From Candidatus Portiera sp. (GTDB taxonomy: Bacteria > Pseudomonadota > Gammaproteobacteria > CBDBNL01 > JAAOII01): a stretch of DNA of 5,591 nucleotides. Positions 5,183 to 5,591 of the stretch are shown here, piece after piece (positions within the stretch are counted from its first letter, which is position 1; every line of letters starts with the position of its first letter). The position numbers and the translations under genes are program-made. Under the pieces are notes generated by a model that did no database searches, had not been told where the DNA came from, and saw only the letters and a program-made list of their open reading frames with translations. The DNA lies in contig JAAOII010000208.1 of assembly GCA_015163845.1 (NCBI GenBank), positions 1 through 5,591 on the forward strand. Direction: 5' to 3'.

Positions 5183-5591
5183 GGAGGAGCATATCCTTTA
5201 TTTCTTCTTTAGTGTGGGGGGCACTTATATATGCCTGTCCTATTTGTTTAAGTAAAATCAGTGGCACGCGAGAATCGTGCTTTTTCTTGTCACGCATAAT
5301 GAAGGAGATGGCTGCATCAATGGCATCCTCGTCAGCAAAATATTGGGCTGGCGATGTGGGTAGCCCTGCTTTGGCTAATAATCTTTGGATACGAGTGCTA
5401 TCATCATTGTTAATATGCCCGAGTTGTTTAGAAATACGGCTAGCTATGATTATGCCTAAGGACACTGCTTGCCCATGCTTGAGAGATTTATACTGAGCCA
5501 TTCCTTCTAGTGCATGAGCAAAAGTATGTCCCAAGTTCAGTAGGGCTCGTTTGCCACCACTGCCTGATCTTTCTCTTTCATCTTCTTGGAC
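5166..5591 (-). CDS. aroB: 3-dehydroquinate synthase, C-terminal part only (gene runs off the right edge)
   Basis: AroB converts 3-deoxy-D-arabino-heptulosonate 7-phosphate to 3-dehydroquinate, the second step of the shikimate pathway, using NAD+ and a divalent metal. The window holds the last 141 codons; the frame is open to the edge and E. coli AroB has 362 residues, so about 40 per cent is present. The fragment starts in the EDERE motif and continues with RALLNLGHTFAHALE and LKHGQAV. The two His residues (22 and 39 of the fragment) are 17 apart, as are the E. coli metal ligands His247 and His264. Small departures are an SGSGGK insertion before RALLNLGH and GQAV in place of the usual GEAV. 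The stop TAA lies 17 bases inside folP. Because AroB feeds chorismate and hence p-aminobenzoate, pairing with folP makes metabolic sense. Confidence 0.95.
   Translation of the reverse strand, partial: VQEDERERSGSGGKRALLNLGHTFAHALEGMAQYKSLKHGQAVSLGIIIASRISKQLGHINNDDSTRIQRLLAKAGLPTSPAQYFADEDAIDAAISFIMRDKKKHDSRVPLILLKQIGQAYISAPHTKEEIKDMLLHALAE

Noticed and set aside
5212..5496. Plus-strand open frame of 94 codons
   Set aside because: Antisense to the aroB C-terminal region; no support of its own.

Overview
The window is a fairly AT-rich bacterial chromosomal segment in which every recognisable gene lies on the minus strand. Reading from right to left along transcription, it holds the 3' end of aroB, folP, a three-gene C4-dicarboxylate TRAP transporter (dctP, dctQ, dctM), a 512-base non-coding gap, and the 5' part of a BCCT-family carrier. 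The protein sequences look gammaproteobacterial. DctP closely resembles the DctP of Pseudomonas as I remember it, and FolP is close to the E. coli type. Compatible-solute and dicarboxylate uptake side by side fits a marine or host-associated heterotroph. The taxonomy is inference.

Right part (4262-5591): aroB (dehydroquinate synthase, cut by the window edge) and folP (dihydropteroate synthase) overlap by 17 bases and are almost certainly translationally coupled. They belong to one metabolic line: the shikimate pathway leads to chorismate, then p-aminobenzoate, which FolP condenses with the pterin. FolP carries an unusual Asn-rich N-terminal extension built from a 30-base tandem duplication.

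Middle (1102-4261): a short AT-rich gap after folP contains a plausible promoter and a perfect 18-base dyad placed where a regulator could act on dctP. DctP is the periplasmic dicarboxylate receptor, DctQ the small membrane subunit and DctM the large transport subunit; together they form a Na+-driven uptake system. dctP and dctQ overlap. dctQ and dctM are separated by 95 bases made almost wholly of short tandem repeats.

Left part (1-1101): the non-coding gap holds an 11-base tandem array, a 40-base tandem duplication, several inverted repeats, and upstream sequence for the BCCT gene. That gene shows the glycine-rich GMGIG segment and the aromatic residues that bind trimethylammonium substrates in BetP.

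The genes are ordinary. The unusual feature is the number of unrelated short tandem repeats at gene borders (periods 8/10, 11, 30 and 40 bases). I see no defence system, mobile element, CRISPR array or RNA gene, and no clear evidence of a new biological system.
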